This document shows, in pieces, positions 5,845 to 6,683 of a stretch of 6,683 nt of DNA. The notes under the pieces are model-generated. The model searched no databases and was not told where the DNA came from. It saw only the letters and a list, made by a program, of their open reading frames with translations. Position 1 is the stretch's first letter, and each line of letters starts with the position of its first letter. The stretch comes from Syntrophomonadaceae bacterium (GTDB lineage: Bacteria > Bacillota > Dethiobacteria > DTU022): NCBI GenBank assembly GCA_007129055.1, contig SKWE01000158.1, positions 1 through 6,683 of the forward strand. Reading direction: 5' to 3'. Both the position numbers and the translations under genes were made by a program.

Positions 5845-5872
5845 ATGACCATAGCCGCATATATGCTATAAT
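5845..5872 (+). promoter_or_regulatory. Extended -10 promoter for the sirtuin-like gene
   Basis: A perfect TATAAT (5867-5872) is preceded by the extended element TGC (5864-5866) and, after a 16-base spacer, ATGACC (5845-5850, four of six to the -35). Transcription would begin near 5879, giving a leader of about 113 bases. It is the best promoter match in the window. A 5-bp inverted repeat, ATAGC (5851-5855) with GCTAT (5865-5869), overlaps the -10 and could be an operator. Confidence 0.6.
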
Positions 5873-5920
5873 GATGATAGATTAGCATGCAAAGCCTAAG
5901 ATTCGCACAACTCTTAAAAC

Positions 5921-5940
5921 CAGCTCTATAACGATAGCTG
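5921..5940 (+). other. Small hairpin in the leader of the sirtuin-like gene
   Basis: CAGC and TAT pair with ATAGCTG around the loop AACG, a seven-pair stem with a two-base bulge, 35 bases upstream of the ribosome binding site. No T run follows, so it is not a terminator. The role is unknown and it may be chance. Confidence 0.2.
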
Positions 5941-5974
5941 CTGCAGGCAACCAGCCAACCAACTAGTATATCTT

Positions 5975-5981
5975 AAGGAGG
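5975..5981 (+). promoter_or_regulatory. Ribosome binding site of the sirtuin-like gene
   Basis: A perfect AAGGAGG lies ten bases before the ATG at 5992 and fixes the start of a frame that runs off the right edge. Confidence 0.85.
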
Positions 5982-5991
5982 CAATTAAAAT

Positions 5992-6683
5992 ATGGAACAG
6001 CTTCATAAGAAGGTAAAAAAAGTAGCTGACTTGCTGAAAGATAGCAACTATGCAGTTGTTTTAACCGGTTCCGGCATCTCTGATAAAGAGGATGATGCTA
6101 ACTTCCGCAGCCCGGGCAGCGGCATGTGGACAATGCTTGACCCCGATGATTTTACTATTCAGCGGTTTAAAGAAAATCCCAATGCTTTTTATGAGGTCGG
6201 CGCACCCTTTTTTAGTATGCTGGAAGACAAACCCGGTGAAGCTCATGAAGCAATTGCCGAGCTCGAAAAACAAGGCCTGGTTAAAACAATAATTACAAAA
6301 AATGTTGACGGATTCCACCAGGAAGCAGGCGCAAAAAACGTCCTGGAGATATATGGAACATTAAGAAGCGCAAGCTGCACAAGCTGCGAATACAAAGTAG
6401 AAACGAAAGATATAGCCGGTGATCTTGAAAAAGGGCACCTGCCCGAGTGCCCGGATTGCGGTCAACCGCTTAAACCCGATGTAGTTTTATTCGGTGAACC
6501 TCTCACAGAAGACTTTCACAAGGCAAAACATGAACTTGAAAAATCAGACCTGGTCCTGGTAATGGGAACCAGCATTGTTACTTCGCCTACCAAGGAACTA
6601 CTCGCCAATGTTGAAAACCTGGTTATAATAAATCTTTTCGCAACTACGCAGGACAGCAGGGCAAAAATAATAATTTCTGAAAC
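5992..6683 (+). CDS. Divergent Sir2 (sirtuin) family protein, 3' end missing (partial)
   Basis: Sirtuins use NAD to remove acyl groups from lysines; some relatives are ADP-ribosyltransferases or NAD hydrolases. The 230 visible residues cover nearly the whole usual 240-250 residue core, running off the right edge. Clear family marks are LTGSGIS (24-30), FRSPGSGMW (38-46), KNVDGFHQEAG (103-113), a zinc ribbon with Cys129, Cys132, Cys153 and Cys156, KPDVVLFGEPL (161-171) and GTS (192-194). Key positions differ from active bacterial enzymes. The NAD-loop consensus GAGISxxSGIPDFR reads GSGISDKEDDANFR, losing the Pro-Asp pair. The TQN(I/V)D motif has Lys103 for Gln, and the catalytic His of the xHG motif is Tyr121 (codon TAT, 6352-6354, one base from CAT). 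The frame is open and well expressed by its signals, so it is not an obvious pseudogene. It may be a non-catalytic NAD or acyl-lysine binder or have altered chemistry. The gene has its own promoter, 231 bp after the deacylase. Confidence 0.88.
   Translation, partial: MEQLHKKVKKVADLLKDSNYAVVLTGSGISDKEDDANFRSPGSGMWTMLDPDDFTIQRFKENPNAFYEVGAPFFSMLEDKPGEAHEAIAELEKQGLVKTIITKNVDGFHQEAGAKNVLEIYGTLRSASCTSCEYKVETKDIAGDLEKGHLPECPDCGQPLKPDVVLFGEPLTEDFHKAKHELEKSDLVLVMGTSIVTSPTKELLANVENLVIINLFATTQDSRAKIIISE

Noticed and set aside
6061..6318. Minus-strand and plus-strand open frames within the sirtuin-like gene
   Set aside because: Both overlap the zinc-ribbon-containing sirtuin frame, which has the promoter, ribosome binding site and conserved motifs.

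Overview
The window reads as chromosomal DNA of an anaerobic Firmicute, probably of class Clostridia. This rests on moderate-to-low G+C by eye, strong GGAGG-type ribosome binding sites, TTG and GTG starts, and the style of the proteins. The assignment is an inference; there is no rRNA or other marker to confirm it. It holds five complete or nearly complete metabolic genes, one gene cut by the right edge, one cut by the left edge, and one clear gene remnant. There are no tRNAs, rRNAs, CRISPR arrays, insertion sequences or phage genes.

Layout. (1) 1-634, minus: a zinc-dependent medium-chain dehydrogenase of the threonine/sorbitol dehydrogenase type, cut by the left edge. (2) 635-923: a divergent intergenic region with a good minus-strand promoter. 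(3) 924-1727, plus: a classical short-chain dehydrogenase/reductase. (4) 1743-1932, plus: a shrunken pseudogene made of three collinear pieces of an N-acyl-D-amino-acid deacylase. (5) 1929-2786 and 2851-3666, both minus and probably one transcript read from 3666 towards 1929: a stand-alone 2-oxoacid-dehydrogenase E2-like acyltransferase domain, then a D-amino acid aminotransferase (dat). (6) 3667-4104: a 438-bp divergent intergenic region containing a long nested hairpin. (7) 4105-5760, plus: the intact N-acyl-D-amino-acid deacylase homologue. (8) 5761-5991: an intergenic region with a strong extended -10 promoter. (9) 5992 to the right edge, plus: a sirtuin-fold protein with several altered catalytic positions.

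How the genes may work together. The deacylase would release free D-amino acids from N-acyl-D-amino acids, and the aminotransferase would convert D-amino acids to 2-oxo acids. The neighbouring dehydrogenases could reduce or oxidise downstream products, but nothing in the sequence fixes their substrates. The deacylase remnant lies directly against the 3' end of dat, so this locus has carried two deacylase genes bracketing the dat/E2-like pair, one of which has decayed.

Most worth a second look are the two-deletion deacylase remnant, the sirtuin with a Tyr in place of the catalytic His and a rebuilt NAD-binding loop, the deacylase with SRG where the family usually has SDG, and the structured element at 3882-3925. 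I found no convincing evidence of a wholly new multi-gene system.
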